Positions 9,363-18,395 are shown, counted from the stretch's first letter. The stretch is DNA of 64,000 nt from Lichenicoccus sp965276875 (GCF_965276875.1 NZ_OZ255701.1:930001-994000), one strand, 5' to 3'. Notes: a model not told the origin generated them from the letters alone. A program made the numbers and translations.

Positions 9363-9548
9363 CGCGGCGCACCTATAGGCCGGGCGACCGCCCGGCACAA
9401 TCTGCCGGTCATTGCTGCCGGTGGGCACAATCCGCCGAGCTGTAGGACGTTGAAATCGCACGGAAGGGCTCTGGTACGCCTCCTGCATCACTGCTTGCGG
9501 ACGTGCCGGCGGCCAGAGCGGCGTACCGGCCAGAAAGGATGATCGATC

Positions 9549-10031
9549 ATGTCAGTCGCAGCCGCCGGATCGGCCAGCGCCGGATGGTTCAAACAACTCA
9601 CCACGCCGACGACGGGCGCCGCAGGCGCCGCCGGTGGCAGCGCGATCGCGCAACTGCTCGGACAGGCCTCAGGGCAGTCTGCTTCGACATCCGGATCCCA
9701 GGCCTCCAGCCTGAGCGCCTCCGGCAGCCTGTCCAGCCAGCTCCAGAATGTCCTGCTCAACCTGCAATCGACGCCGACGGGCGGCAACAGCAGCGCCAAG
9801 CCTGGCACCCAGCCTGGTGGCGTCAGCATGCACCATGGGCACCATCATGGCGGATCGTCGAGTGATCAGTCCGACCCCAACAGTCTTCCCGGTGCGATCA
9901 GCTCGACCGCAAGCGACATCAGCTCGCTGCCGACCTCGATCGGGCAATCGATCAGCAAGGCGGTGCAGTCGTATTTCACCGCGTCGAGCGCCAACCTCCC
10001 CGGTGCCGCCACAAGCCCGCAGCTCGCCTGA
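9549..10031 (+). CDS. Hypothetical Ser/Gly/Ala-rich protein with His cluster
   Basis: A 160-residue protein I do not recognise. It is dominated by Ser, Ala, Gly and Gln, with a compact histidine cluster (MHHGHHHGG, about residues 94 to 102) that could bind metal. No signal peptide or membrane segment is evident. A purine-rich stretch (AGAAAGGATG) precedes the ATG at 9549. It is divergent from the ppiD gene and ahead of tpiA. Composition suggests a largely disordered protein; similar low-complexity proteins sit beside flagellar or surface genes in some relatives, but nothing here proves a role. Confidence 0.6.
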   Translation: MSVAAAGSASAGWFKQLTTPTTGAAGAAGGSAIAQLLGQASGQSASTSGSQASSLSASGSLSSQLQNVLLNLQSTPTGGNSSAKPGTQPGGVSMHHGHHHGGSSSDQSDPNSLPGAISSTASDISSLPTSIGQSISKAVQSYFTASSANLPGAATSPQLA

Positions 10032-10065
10032 AGGCCTTCGGCGATCCTCTTGTCATCAACCTCGC

Positions 10066-10108
10066 TTGCATGGTCTACCCGCGCGACGGGCCGCGAGAGA
10101 CCATGCAA
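10066..10108 (+). promoter_or_regulatory. Perfect 11-bp inverted repeat overlapping the tpiA start codon
   Basis: TTGCATGGTCT at 10066-10076 is exactly mirrored by AGACCATGCAA at 10098-10108, separated by 21 bases that themselves contain CCCG/CGGG pairing. The right arm covers the likely ribosome-binding purines (GAGAGA) and the A of the tpiA ATG. In RNA this would hide the start codon; in DNA it could be an operator. Arms are seen directly; the function is inference. Confidence 0.55.
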
Positions 10109-10860
10109 TGCGTCAGTTGATTGCCGGGAACTGGAAGATGAACGGGCTGACGGCCGAGGCGGAGGCGCTGGCCGAGGCGATCCGCGAGGGTGTGAGCAAT
10201 GCGCAGACGCCACCCGCGGCGGATTTGCTGTTATGCCCGCCCTTCACCGCTATTGCTACCGTGGCCCGCGTGCTGGCCGGCAGCGGCATCGCCTGGGGCG
10301 CCCAGGACTGCCACATGAGCGACCACGGCGCGCATACCGGCGACGTGGCCCCCGGAATGCTGCGAGACCTCGGCGCCAGCCATGTCATCCTTGGGCACTC
10401 CGAACGCCGCCATCACCATAACGAGCTCGACGAGACGGTGCGTGAGAAGTGCGTCGCCGCGATGCGCGCTGGCCTGATCCCGATCGTCTGCGTCGGCGAG
10501 AGCGAGGAGCAGCGCGCCGCCGGGCAAGAGCAGGACGTCGTCGGCTGGCAGATCAAGGGCAGCCTGCCTGACGGGTTTGCCGGTATCGTCGCCTACGAGC
10601 CGGTCTGGGCGATCGGCACCGGACGCTCGGCGACCGAGGAGGACGTGGCTGCCATGCACGGCTTCGTGCGCGCGGAGCTGATCCGCCAGCTCGGCGAGGA
10701 TGCGGGGGCAGCGATCCCGGTGCTCTATGGCGGCTCGGTCAATCCGGACAACGCTGGCGCGATCCTCTCGCTACCCGAGGTCGGCGGCGCGCTGGTCGGC
10801 GGCGCCAGCCTCAAGGCCCATGATTTCCTCTCCATCATCCACCACGCAGAAACCGCATGA
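10108..10860 (+). CDS. tpiA: Triosephosphate isomerase
   Basis: A 250-residue glycolytic enzyme that interconverts dihydroxyacetone phosphate and glyceraldehyde 3-phosphate. All key residues are present: the substrate lysine in AGNWKMNG, the catalytic histidine in LGHSERR, the catalytic glutamate in VAYEPVWAIGTG, and the phosphate loops YGGSV and GGAS. Start ATG at 10108 gives the standard N-terminus MRQLIAGNWK. The start codon sits in the right arm of an inverted repeat. Its stop overlaps the secG start (ATGA), and it heads a tightly packed plus-strand run to kdsA. Confidence 0.97.
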   Translation: MRQLIAGNWKMNGLTAEAEALAEAIREGVSNAQTPPAADLLLCPPFTAIATVARVLAGSGIAWGAQDCHMSDHGAHTGDVAPGMLRDLGASHVILGHSERRHHHNELDETVREKCVAAMRAGLIPIVCVGESEEQRAAGQEQDVVGWQIKGSLPDGFAGIVAYEPVWAIGTGRSATEEDVAAMHGFVRAELIRQLGEDAGAAIPVLYGGSVNPDNAGAILSLPEVGGALVGGASLKAHDFLSIIHHAETA

Positions 10861-11195
10861 TCACTGTCCTGCTCATCGCGCATCTCATCGTCACCCTCAC
10901 TTTGATCGGCACCGTGCTGATCCAGCGCAGCGAGGGCGGCGGCCTCGGCATCGGCACCACTCAGGGGATGGGGTCGTTCATGTCCGGACGTGGCACCGCG
11001 AACCTGCTGACCCGGATGACCGCGGTGCTGGCGGCACTCTTCATGGGTCTGTCGCTGACGCTCGCGTTGCTCAACAAGGGCACCTCTGGCGTCGGGCGCG
11101 ACATTCTGGCGCAGCCGCCGACTCACACCGCCCCTGCCTCCCCTGTGCAGCATCCTCTTGCCAAATCCACAGGTCCGAGCGTGCCGACCCAGTGA
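10857..11195 (+). CDS. secG: Preprotein translocase subunit SecG
   Basis: A 112-residue inner-membrane component of the SecYEG channel. Two membrane segments flank the conserved loop: ITVLLIAHLIVTLTLIGTVL at the N-terminus, the SecG signature IQRSEGGGLG, and a second segment AVLAALFMGLSLTLALL, followed by a proline- and threonine-rich tail. ATGA overlap with tpiA and a GTG-over-TGA overlap with the next gene indicate translational coupling. The tpiA-secG order is common in alphaproteobacteria. Confidence 0.93.
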   Translation: MITVLLIAHLIVTLTLIGTVLIQRSEGGGLGIGTTQGMGSFMSGRGTANLLTRMTAVLAALFMGLSLTLALLNKGTSGVGRDILAQPPTHTAPASPVQHPLAKSTGPSVPTQ

Positions 11196-12541
11196 GCCGC
11201 ACGCCTGGAGCACACGGCTCCGGTTTCGATGTCGCCATCGTCGGCGCCGGTGCCGCGGGCCTTGCCGCCGCCGCCGTCCTTCGCGGCACTGGACGGCGCT
11301 GCATCCTGCTTGAGGCCGGCATGCGGATCGGCGGACGCGCTCATACCGCGCGCCCGGACTGCCTTGGCGGCGCCCGCTTCGATACCGGCGCCACCTGGCT
11401 GCACCAGACCGACCGCAATCCACTCGTCGCATTGGCTCGCGCCCGCGGCATCACGCTCCGTCCCGCGCATCAGGGCGCGATGCGGCTGTTCGTGGGCGAC
11501 CGCCCGGCCACCGAGGCCGAATCAGCCGATTATGACGAGGCAACCGCCGCCTGGGAGCGACGGGCATGCAACGACGCGGCTGGACCAGACCGGCCGCTCT
11601 ACGAGGCGGGCGGTCCCGCCGGACCCTGGACCGCCAATATTGAGAACTGGCAGGGCTCGATCATCGCCGCCGCCGACGCTCAGGCGATCGGCCTGCATGA
11701 CTGGCGCCGCAACCTGCTCGACGACAGCGATCTCAGCCCGCCCGACGGTGTTGGCACATTGCTGGCCGAACTGCTCGGCCCGATGGCGGGTGATGTCGCC
11801 TTCGGCCACGCCGTAAGCGCGATCGATTGGAGCGGCAGCGACGGCTGCGTGCTGGGCAGCAGCCATGGCCCTATTAAGGCCGGCGCCGTCATCGTCACCG
11901 TCTCAACTGGCGTGCTACGCGCCGGCGGCATCAAGTTCTTCCCGAGCCTCCCCGACACCACGCGCATCGCCATCGACGGCCTGCCGATGGGGCTGCTGAG
12001 CAAGCTCGCCTTGCCCGCCACCGGCGAGGACCGACTCGGGCTTGCCCCCGGCACCCTGCTGGAGCGCCGGCTCACGTCTCGGGGACGCGGCGGCATGCTG
12101 CTTGCGGCTTGGCCCGAGGGGTTGCCCTACGTCGCCGGGTTCTTCGGCGGCGGCATGGCGTGGGACCTCGCGGATGCGCCCGAGGCGGCGCTGAGCCAGG
12201 CGCGCGCCGGCTTGCGAGAGCTGTTCGGCGCACGCGCGGACACGGCACTCTCAACCGGGACCGGCTTCGTCACCGACTGGGCGCGCGATCCATTGTTCGC
12301 CGGCGCCTACGCATACTGCCCGCCCGGGCGGGCGGAATCCCGCGCCATGCTGGCGGCCCCGGTGGGTGGCCGGCTGCTGTTCGCCGGCGAGGCCTGCCGC
12401 ACCGACGGTCTCGCCGGCACTGTCGGCGGCGCGCTGCTCGACGGGGAACGCGCGGCGCGCTGGCTGCTGCGCGCACATTTCGGCGTGCAATCGCCGCCTT
12501 GCCTTGCGGACGGGTTCCCTGCCGATACGAAGCCGGTGTAG
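11192..12541 (+). CDS. FAD-dependent amine oxidase family protein
   Basis: A 449-residue flavoprotein of the monoamine/polyamine oxidase family. The N-terminal dinucleotide fold is VAIVGAGAAGLAAAAVL followed by LLEAGMRIGGRAHT; DTGATWLHQ and the C-terminal FAD motif LFAGEACRTDGLAGTVGGA complete the signature. I take the GTG at 11192, which overlaps the secG stop; reading further upstream runs through secG in another frame. It probably oxidises an amine, but the substrate is unknown. Its place between secG and pyrG suggests co-transcription rather than shared function. Confidence 0.85.
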   Translation: MSRTPGAHGSGFDVAIVGAGAAGLAAAAVLRGTGRRCILLEAGMRIGGRAHTARPDCLGGARFDTGATWLHQTDRNPLVALARARGITLRPAHQGAMRLFVGDRPATEAESADYDEATAAWERRACNDAAGPDRPLYEAGGPAGPWTANIENWQGSIIAAADAQAIGLHDWRRNLLDDSDLSPPDGVGTLLAELLGPMAGDVAFGHAVSAIDWSGSDGCVLGSSHGPIKAGAVIVTVSTGVLRAGGIKFFPSLPDTTRIAIDGLPMGLLSKLALPATGEDRLGLAPGTLLERRLTSRGRGGMLLAAWPEGLPYVAGFFGGGMAWDLADAPEAALSQARAGLRELFGARADTALSTGTGFVTDWARDPLFAGAYAYCPPGRAESRAMLAAPVGGRLLFAGEACRTDGLAGTVGGALLDGERAARWLLRAHFGVQSPPCLADGFPADTKPV

Positions 12542-12552
12542 GGAGAGGGTCC

Positions 12553-14181
12553 ATGACGCGGTTCGTATTCATCACCGGCGGCGTGGTCTCCTCCCTCGGC
12601 AAGGGCATCGCCTCCGCGGCCCTCGCCGCCCTGTTGCAGGCACGCGGCTACAAGGTCCGCATGCGCAAACTCGACCCCTATCTCAACGTCGATCCGGGCA
12701 CGATGAGCCCGTATCAGCATGGCGAGGTGTTCGTCACCGATGACGGTGCGGAGACCGACCTCGATCTCGGCCATTACGAGCGCTTCACCGGGGTGCATGC
12801 GAGCCGCGCCGACAACGCCACCACTGGGCGCATCTATTCGGACGTGATCGCCCGCGAGCGACGCGGCGACTATCTGGGCGCCACCGTCCAGGTGATTCCG
12901 CACATCACCGACGCCATCAAGGAGGCGATCGTCGGCGGCACCGACAGCCTGGATTTCGCCCTGATCGAGATCGGCGGCACCGTCGGCGACATCGAGAGCC
13001 TGCCGTTCCTGGAGGCAATCCGGCAGCTGCGCAACGATCTCGGCCAGGATCGGACGATGTTCATCCATCTCACACTGGTGCCGTTCATCGCCTCGGCCGG
13101 CGAGCTGAAAACCAAGCCGACACAACATTCGGTCAAGGAGCTGCAGAATGTCGGCATCCAGCCGCAGATGCTGCTGTGTCGCTCCGACCGCCCACTGCCG
13201 GAGGGCGAGCGCGGCAAGATCGCGAATTTCTGCAATGTCCGTCCCGAGGCGGTGATCGCCGCCCTCGACGTCGATACCATCTACGCCTGCCCGGTCTCCT
13301 ATCACGCCGAGGGCATGGACACCGAGGTGCTGCGTCATTTCGGGCTGCCGCATGACGGCGAGCCTGACCTCGCCGGATGGGAGCGCGTGCTGAGCGCGAT
13401 ACGCAATCCCGAGGGCGAGGTGCGTATCGCCGTGGTCGGCAAATATACGAGCCTGCTCGACAGCTACAAATCGCTCGGCGAGGCGCTGATCCATGGCGGC
13501 ATCGCCAACCGGGTGAAGGTGCGACTGGACTGGGTCGACAGCCAGATCTTCGAGCAACATGGCGCCGTCGAGCGGCTGCAGGACGTGCACGGCATCCTGG
13601 TGCCGGGCGGCTTCGGCGAGCGCGGCTCGGAGGGCAAGATCGAGGCGGTCCGCTTCGCCCGCGAACGCCAAATTCCGTTCTTCGGCATCTGTTTCGGCAT
13701 GCAGATGGCGGTGATCGAATGCGCCCGTAATCTGGCCGGGCTGGCGCTCGCCTCCTCCACCGAGTTCGGGCCGACAGACGAGCCGGTGGTTGGGCTGATG
13801 ACCGAGTGGGCGCGCGGGCCGGAGCTTGAACGACGTCGTTCGGGCGGCAATCTCGGCGGCACCATGCGTCTGGGCGCCTACCCCGCGGTGCTCGCACCCG
13901 GCTCGAAGGTGGCTTCGGCCTACCAGGCGCACGAAATCAGCGAGCGGCACCGGCATCGCTGGGAGGTCAACGTGCACTACCGCGAGCGGCTCGAGGCGGC
14001 GGGGCTGGTGTTCTCCGGCATGAGCCCGGACGGGGTGCTGCCGGAGATCATCGAGTACCCGGACCATCCCTGGTTCATCGGCGTGCAGTATCACCCCGAG
14101 CTGATGTCAAAGCCGTTCGCGCCGCATCCGCTGTTCAAGGGCTTCATCGAAGCCTCGCTCAGGAAGGCCCGCCTGGTATGA
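12553..14181 (+). CDS. pyrG: CTP synthase
   Basis: A 542-residue glutamine-dependent enzyme making CTP from UTP. The synthase domain opens with FVFITGGVVSSLGKG and contains KLDPYLNVDPGTMSPYQHG; the glutaminase domain has the nucleophile in FFGICFGMQMAV and the His-Glu pair in VQYHPELMSKP. The ATG at 12553 gives the standard start; a purine-rich GGGAGAGGG lies just upstream. The stop overlaps the kdsA ATG by four bases. Confidence 0.97.
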   Translation: MTRFVFITGGVVSSLGKGIASAALAALLQARGYKVRMRKLDPYLNVDPGTMSPYQHGEVFVTDDGAETDLDLGHYERFTGVHASRADNATTGRIYSDVIARERRGDYLGATVQVIPHITDAIKEAIVGGTDSLDFALIEIGGTVGDIESLPFLEAIRQLRNDLGQDRTMFIHLTLVPFIASAGELKTKPTQHSVKELQNVGIQPQMLLCRSDRPLPEGERGKIANFCNVRPEAVIAALDVDTIYACPVSYHAEGMDTEVLRHFGLPHDGEPDLAGWERVLSAIRNPEGEVRIAVVGKYTSLLDSYKSLGEALIHGGIANRVKVRLDWVDSQIFEQHGAVERLQDVHGILVPGGFGERGSEGKIEAVRFARERQIPFFGICFGMQMAVIECARNLAGLALASSTEFGPTDEPVVGLMTEWARGPELERRRSGGNLGGTMRLGAYPAVLAPGSKVASAYQAHEISERHRHRWEVNVHYRERLEAAGLVFSGMSPDGVLPEIIEYPDHPWFIGVQYHPELMSKPFAPHPLFKGFIEASLRKARLV

Positions 14182-15023
14182 CGACGCTGCACATCGGCGA
14201 TCTCGCCGTCGGCAACGACCGGCCGCTGACGCTGATTTCCGGCCCCTGCCAGATAGAGTCCGCGGGCCATGCCATCGAGATGGCCGAGGCCCTGGTGGCG
14301 CTGTGCCGGGCGCGGGGGATCGGCCTGATCTACAAATCCAGCTTCGACAAGGCCAACCGCACCAGCCTGGGGGCCGCGCGCGGCGTCGGCCTGAGCCAGG
14401 GTCTCGCGATCCTCGCCGATATTCGCCAGCGCTTCGGTATTCCCGTGCTCACCGACGTGCACGCCCCCGAGCAATGCGCCATCGCGGCACAAGCAGTCGA
14501 CGTGCTGCAGATCCCGGCGTTTTTGTGCCGCCAGACCGACCTGCTGCTCGCGGCCGGGCAGAGCGGTGCCGCGGTCAACGTCAAGAAGGGCCAATTCCTC
14601 GCCCCTTGGGATATGGAGCGCGTCGCCGCCAAGATCGCCTCGACCGGCAATACGCACATCCTGCTGACCGAGCGCGGCACCTCGTTCGGCTATAACACTT
14701 TGGTGAACGACATGCGCGCGCTGCCGATCCTGGCCCGCATTGGTTATCCGGTGGTGTTCGATGCGACCCATTCGGTGCAGCAGCCCGGCGGTCTTGGGGC
14801 GGCCTCCGGCGGCGAGCGCGAGTTCGCGCCGGTGCTGGCGCGCGCCGCGGTCGCGGTCGGGGTTGCCGCGGTATTCCTCGAGACACACCAGGATCCCGAT
14901 CATGCCCCGAGTGACGGACCCACGATGATCCCGCTACAACAGATGCCGGCGGTGCTTGATGCGCTGCTGGCCTTCGACCGCGTGGCCAAGGGCCTGCCCT
15001 CAACGGAAGGTGTCGCGCAATGA
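14178..15023 (+). CDS. kdsA: 3-deoxy-8-phosphooctulonate synthase
   Basis: A 281-residue enzyme condensing arabinose 5-phosphate and phosphoenolpyruvate to KDO 8-phosphate for lipopolysaccharide. Signatures: ISGPCQIES, YKSSFDKANRTS, LTDVHAPEQC, NVKKGQFLAPWDM and VVFDATHSVQQPGG. ATGA overlaps at both ends couple it to pyrG upstream and the YidB-like gene downstream. Its presence with lpxB shows a Gram-negative outer membrane. Confidence 0.96.
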   Translation: MTTLHIGDLAVGNDRPLTLISGPCQIESAGHAIEMAEALVALCRARGIGLIYKSSFDKANRTSLGAARGVGLSQGLAILADIRQRFGIPVLTDVHAPEQCAIAAQAVDVLQIPAFLCRQTDLLLAAGQSGAAVNVKKGQFLAPWDMERVAAKIASTGNTHILLTERGTSFGYNTLVNDMRALPILARIGYPVVFDATHSVQQPGGLGAASGGEREFAPVLARAAVAVGVAAVFLETHQDPDHAPSDGPTMIPLQQMPAVLDALLAFDRVAKGLPSTEGVAQ

Positions 15024-15457
15024 GCGGATTGTCGGGAATGCTTGGCGGCCTGTTCGGTGGCCAGGAAAGTGGCGGCCAGGATAGTGAAGCGCATCAGGGC
15101 GCCGGCGGCCTGCTGGCCCAGGTGATCAACGCAGCCGGCGGCCCTGCGGGAATCGCCCAGAAGTTCCAGGCCGCGGGCCTCGGCGACAAGGTGCAATCCT
15201 GGATCGGCACCGGGCACAACCTGCCGGTCTCGGCCGAGCAGATCACCAAGGTGTTCCCGCCCGAGCAGATCGACAACTGGGCGCAGCAGCACGGCCTACC
15301 GGCCGGAGTGGCAAGCCAGGTGCTCGCCCAGTTCCTGCCGCACGCGGTCGACCAGACCACTCCCGACGGCGACGTTCCACCGACCGGCACGCCGCAGGCC
15401 GACGCCTCGAACTTCGACTTCGCAGGCTTGATCGGGCGACTCACCGGTGGACGCTGA
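15020..15457 (+). CDS. YidB-like small protein
   Basis: A 145-residue protein resembling the YidB family (small proteins with a glycine-rich start and a conserved region around GLGDKVQSWIGTGHNLPVSAEQ). The N-terminal 30 residues are glycine rich (MLGGLFGGQESGG), and the C-terminal third has the INxWAQQHGLP-type helix. No signal peptide or catalytic motif is evident; function in the family is not known. It overlaps kdsA by four bases, so it is translated from the same message. Confidence 0.75.
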   Translation: MSGLSGMLGGLFGGQESGGQDSEAHQGAGGLLAQVINAAGGPAGIAQKFQAAGLGDKVQSWIGTGHNLPVSAEQITKVFPPEQIDNWAQQHGLPAGVASQVLAQFLPHAVDQTTPDGDVPPTGTPQADASNFDFAGLIGRLTGGR

Positions 15458-15460
15458 GCC

Positions 15461-15485
15461 GTCTCGATAATGTGATTATTGAGAC
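15461..15485. promoter_or_regulatory. AT-rich inverted repeat, possible operator
   Basis: GTCTCGATAAT (15461-15471) and ATTATTGAGAC (15475-15485) form an 11-bp inverted repeat with a GTG centre and one G/T mismatch. It lies just past the YidB-like stop and upstream of a secreted-protein gene. It has no T-tract, so it looks more like a regulator binding site than a terminator; the GATAAT...ATTAT core is loosely reminiscent of Fur-type boxes, but that is only a resemblance. Confidence 0.4.
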
Positions 15486-15539
15486 ACCGGACGCGGTGCT
15501 GAACTCGTTTCGACAATGACAGCCTCGGGGAACCGTCAG

Positions 15540-15995
15540 ATGCGCCTGGTACATACAGCTCTCATGGGCGGTGGCCTTGCCCTGTTCAGCCTGTGCGCAA
15601 CGGTGTCCAGCCCGGCCAACGCCGCGTCGATGAAGGAGTGCAGCGCCAAGTACAAGGCCGCGAAGGCCGATGGCAGCCTGGCCGGCGAGAGCTGGAAGGA
15701 ATTCCGTGCCAAGCAATGCACCTCGGCCAAGCCGGTGGCAGCGACACAGGCCACCAGCACCAGTGTCGCGAGCGCCCCCGCCGTGGTCACAAAGGCGCCG
15801 ACATCGACCGGACGAGCCACCTTCCCGAGGGTGGTCAACCCGAAATATGCCAAGGAAACGGCCGGCAAGGCGCGCATGCATACCTGTCTCGACCAGTATC
15901 ACGCGAACAAGGCCAACGGCGGCAATGGCGGCCTGCGCTGGGTGCAGAAGGGCGGCGGTTATTACAGCGAGTGCAGCAAGAAGCTTAAAGGCTAG
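15540..15995 (+). CDS. Small secreted hypothetical protein with paired cysteines
   Basis: About 151 residues from the ATG at 15540 (an in-frame ATG at 15516 adds eight residues before the signal peptide). The N-terminus is a clear Sec signal (RLVHTALMGGGLALFSLC then SSPANAAS). The mature part has two similar cysteine-containing segments, MKECSAKYKAAKADGSL...KQC and MHTCLDQYHANKANGG...YSEC, joined by a Ser/Thr/Ala linker. This layout recalls PsiF-like or related small periplasmic proteins, but I cannot name the family. Likely monocistronic. Confidence 0.7.
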   Translation: MRLVHTALMGGGLALFSLCATVSSPANAASMKECSAKYKAAKADGSLAGESWKEFRAKQCTSAKPVAATQATSTSVASAPAVVTKAPTSTGRATFPRVVNPKYAKETAGKARMHTCLDQYHANKANGGNGGLRWVQKGGGYYSECSKKLKG

Positions 15996-16051
15996 ACACA
16001 CGCCCACGCGGCGTCTTGCCCGGCTGACCGGCAGAGGCCATTTTCCGGTGC

Positions 16052-16861
16052 ATGCTCAAGCTTGCTTTTCTTCCCGAACGCGCGGTGATTGCTGTCGCGG
16101 GCGACGATCGTGCCACCTTCCTGCAGGGCCTGGTTTCCAACGATGTAACGGAGGTCGCGCCCGAGCGCGCCGTCTGGGCGGCTTTGCTCACCCCGCAGGG
16201 AAAATGGTTGGCCGACTTCTTCATCATCGCGGACGGGGACCGCCTGCTGCTGGATTGTGAGCGTGCCCAGGCAGAGATGCTGCTCACGCGGCTGACCCGC
16301 TTCCGACTGCGCGCGAAGGTGGAGCTGTGGCTGACCGCGCTGTGCGTGCATGCCGCCTGGGGAGCCGAGCCGAGTCGCTCCGGGAACACGTTGGTGGCGC
16401 GAGACCCGCGCCTTCCCGACGCCGGATGGCGGGTGCTCGCAACTCAGGCGGGGGACTGGGAGGCGGACGCCGCCGACTGGGACCGGCACCGTCTGGTGCT
16501 CGGCCTGCCTGACGGGTCACGCGACTGCGAAAGCGAGAAGACCCTGCTGCTGGAGGCCGGCTTCGACGAACTCGGCGGCATCTCCTGGACCAAGGGCTGC
16601 TACATGGGCCAGGAGCTGACCGCGCGCACGCGCTATCGCGGCCTGCTCAAGCGCCGGCTGGTGCCGGTCGCCTCCGATACCGCCCTGCCGACGCCGGGAA
16701 GCATCCTGCGCCATGACGGCGTCGAGGCCGGCACCATGCGCTCCTCGCGTGACGGTCTCGGCATCGCCTTGCTCCGCCTCGAGCATCTGCATGCGTCGCT
16801 CGATGCGGACGGCCATGCGCTGCACACGCGTGTGGCGCCGTGGATGCGGCTGCCGGAATGA
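16052..16861 (+). CDS. ygfZ: YgfZ/GcvT-like folate-binding protein
   Basis: A 269-residue protein related to the T-protein of glycine cleavage. The diagnostic YgfZ motif is present as KGCYMGQELTARTRYRG, with the invariant cysteine. Family members bind folate and help assemble or repair iron-sulfur clusters in a set of enzymes. N-terminal GcvT-like region: AVIAVAGDDRATFLQGLVSND. The ATG at 16052 opens the conserved N-terminus. Its stop overlaps the hisI start (ATGA). Confidence 0.9.
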   Translation: MLKLAFLPERAVIAVAGDDRATFLQGLVSNDVTEVAPERAVWAALLTPQGKWLADFFIIADGDRLLLDCERAQAEMLLTRLTRFRLRAKVELWLTALCVHAAWGAEPSRSGNTLVARDPRLPDAGWRVLATQAGDWEADAADWDRHRLVLGLPDGSRDCESEKTLLLEAGFDELGGISWTKGCYMGQELTARTRYRGLLKRRLVPVASDTALPTPGSILRHDGVEAGTMRSSRDGLGIALLRLEHLHASLDADGHALHTRVAPWMRLPE

Positions 16862-17241
16862 CCATCGCCGATCAGGTCGTCTTCGGGGCGGACGGGTTGG
16901 TTGCGGCAATCGCGCAGCAGCACGATACCGGCGAGGTGCTGATGCTGGCCTGGATGAACCGTGCCGCGATCGACGAGACGCTGCGCACCAACCAGGTCTG
17001 CTACTGGAGCCGCAGCCGCGAGCGGCTGTGGCGAAAGGGCGAGCAATCCGGCCAGACTCAGCGGCTGGTGGCGCTCAGGCTTGATTGTGACCGCGACGCG
17101 GTGCTGCTGCTGGTCGAGCAAGCCGGCGTCGCCTGCCATACCGGCCGGCGCAGCTGCTTCTATCTGCAGGCCGATGGCGCCGAGCTGCATGAGATCGCAC
17201 AACCTACCGTCTCCCGGGAACAGCTCTACGGCGGCGCCTAG
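16858..17241 (+). CDS. hisI: Phosphoribosyl-AMP cyclohydrolase
   Basis: A 127-residue enzyme of histidine synthesis that opens the adenine ring of phosphoribosyl-AMP. Family core is clear: GEVLMLAWMNRAAIDET, CYWSRSRERLWRKGEQSG, LDCDRDAVLLLVEQ (Mg-binding aspartates), and the zinc cysteines in GVACHTGRRSCFY. ATG at 16858 overlaps the ygfZ stop; six extra upstream codons exist but look non-family. No other his gene is in the window, so the pathway is scattered. Confidence 0.93.
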   Translation: MTIADQVVFGADGLVAAIAQQHDTGEVLMLAWMNRAAIDETLRTNQVCYWSRSRERLWRKGEQSGQTQRLVALRLDCDRDAVLLLVEQAGVACHTGRRSCFYLQADGAELHEIAQPTVSREQLYGGA

Positions 17242-17246
17242 GGCGC

Positions 17247-18395
17247 ATGCAGCCGACGATCTTCCTGGTTGCCGGCGAGGCCAGCGGCGACGTGCTGGGC
17301 GCGCGGCTGATGGTTGCCCTCGCCACGCTGCGCCCCGGACTACGCTTCGCCGGGATCGGCGGCCCACATATGGCCGAGCAGGGCCTGTCCAGCCTGTTCC
17401 CGATGCGTGAACTCGCGGTGATGGGATTGGTGGAGGTCCTGCCGAAAATTCGCGCGCTGTCGCGCAGGCTGCGGCAGACCGCGGACGAGATCGCCCGCAC
17501 CCGTCCGGACCTGGTGGTCACCATCGACAGCCCAGGCTTCACCCTGCGCCTGCTGCGCCGGATCGCGCTCCTCGGGATTCCGCGCGTGCACTACGTGGCA
17601 CCCCAGGTCTGGGCCTGGCGCGAGCATCGTGTGCGCGAGTTCCCGGGCCTGTGGGAACGTCTGCTTTGTCTGTTGCCATTCGAGACCGCGTTCTTTGCAC
17701 AGCACGGGCTGGAGGCGCGCTTCACCGGCCATCCGGTGTTGCAGTCCGGTGCGGATCATGGCGACGGCGCGGCCTTCCGCGCGCGCCATGGCATTGCCTT
17801 GAACGCGCCCGTCGTGATGCTGATGCCGGGCAGCCGGCGCAGCGAGGCGCCACGGCTGCTGCCGGTGTTCGGAGCCACCGTGCGCCGGCTCGCGCGCACC
17901 CATCCGGACCTTGCCGTCGTCGTCGCCGCCTCGCCGGTGGTAAGCGCGACCGTGCTGCGGATGTCGCGCCGATGGCCGGTTGCCCCGATCATCGTCACCG
18001 AGACCCGCGACAAGCACGACGCCTTTGCCGCCAGTGGTGCGGCGCTGACCAAGTCGGGCACCTCGACACTGGAACTCGCCCTCGCCGGCGTGCCGATGGC
18101 CGTGACCTACCGGGTCAACCCGCTGACCGCCGCGATCGCGCGACGGCTGATCCGGGTCAAACACGTGGCGATGGTCAATCTGCTGGCCGGCCGCACCCTG
18201 GTGCCGGAGCTGCTGCAACAGGACTGCCGCCCGACCCGGCTTGCTGCCACCCTCGCTCATCTGCTCGACGACAACGCAGCAGCGTCCACCCAGCGCGCGG
18301 GGTTTCGCGACGTGCTCAACCGGCTGCGCCCCGAAACCGGCACGCCTGCGGAAGCCGCCGCTCGCGAAATCCTCGCCGTTCTCGACAGGCCGTAA
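17247..18395 (+). CDS. lpxB: Lipid-A-disaccharide synthase
   Basis: A 382-residue glycosyltransferase (GT19) joining UDP-diacylglucosamine to lipid X at the inner membrane. Signatures: FLVAGEASGDVLGARLM, the FAGIGGPHMAEQGL segment, VHYVAPQVWAWRE, MPGSRRSE and TKSGTSTLELAL. Start ATG at 17247 lies five bases after the hisI stop. It is apart from the usual lpxD-fabZ-lpxA cluster. Confidence 0.95.
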   Translation: MQPTIFLVAGEASGDVLGARLMVALATLRPGLRFAGIGGPHMAEQGLSSLFPMRELAVMGLVEVLPKIRALSRRLRQTADEIARTRPDLVVTIDSPGFTLRLLRRIALLGIPRVHYVAPQVWAWREHRVREFPGLWERLLCLLPFETAFFAQHGLEARFTGHPVLQSGADHGDGAAFRARHGIALNAPVVMLMPGSRRSEAPRLLPVFGATVRRLARTHPDLAVVVAASPVVSATVLRMSRRWPVAPIIVTETRDKHDAFAASGAALTKSGTSTLELALAGVPMAVTYRVNPLTAAIARRLIRVKHVAMVNLLAGRTLVPELLQQDCRPTRLAATLAHLLDDNAAASTQRAGFRDVLNRLRPETGTPAEAAAREILAVLDRP

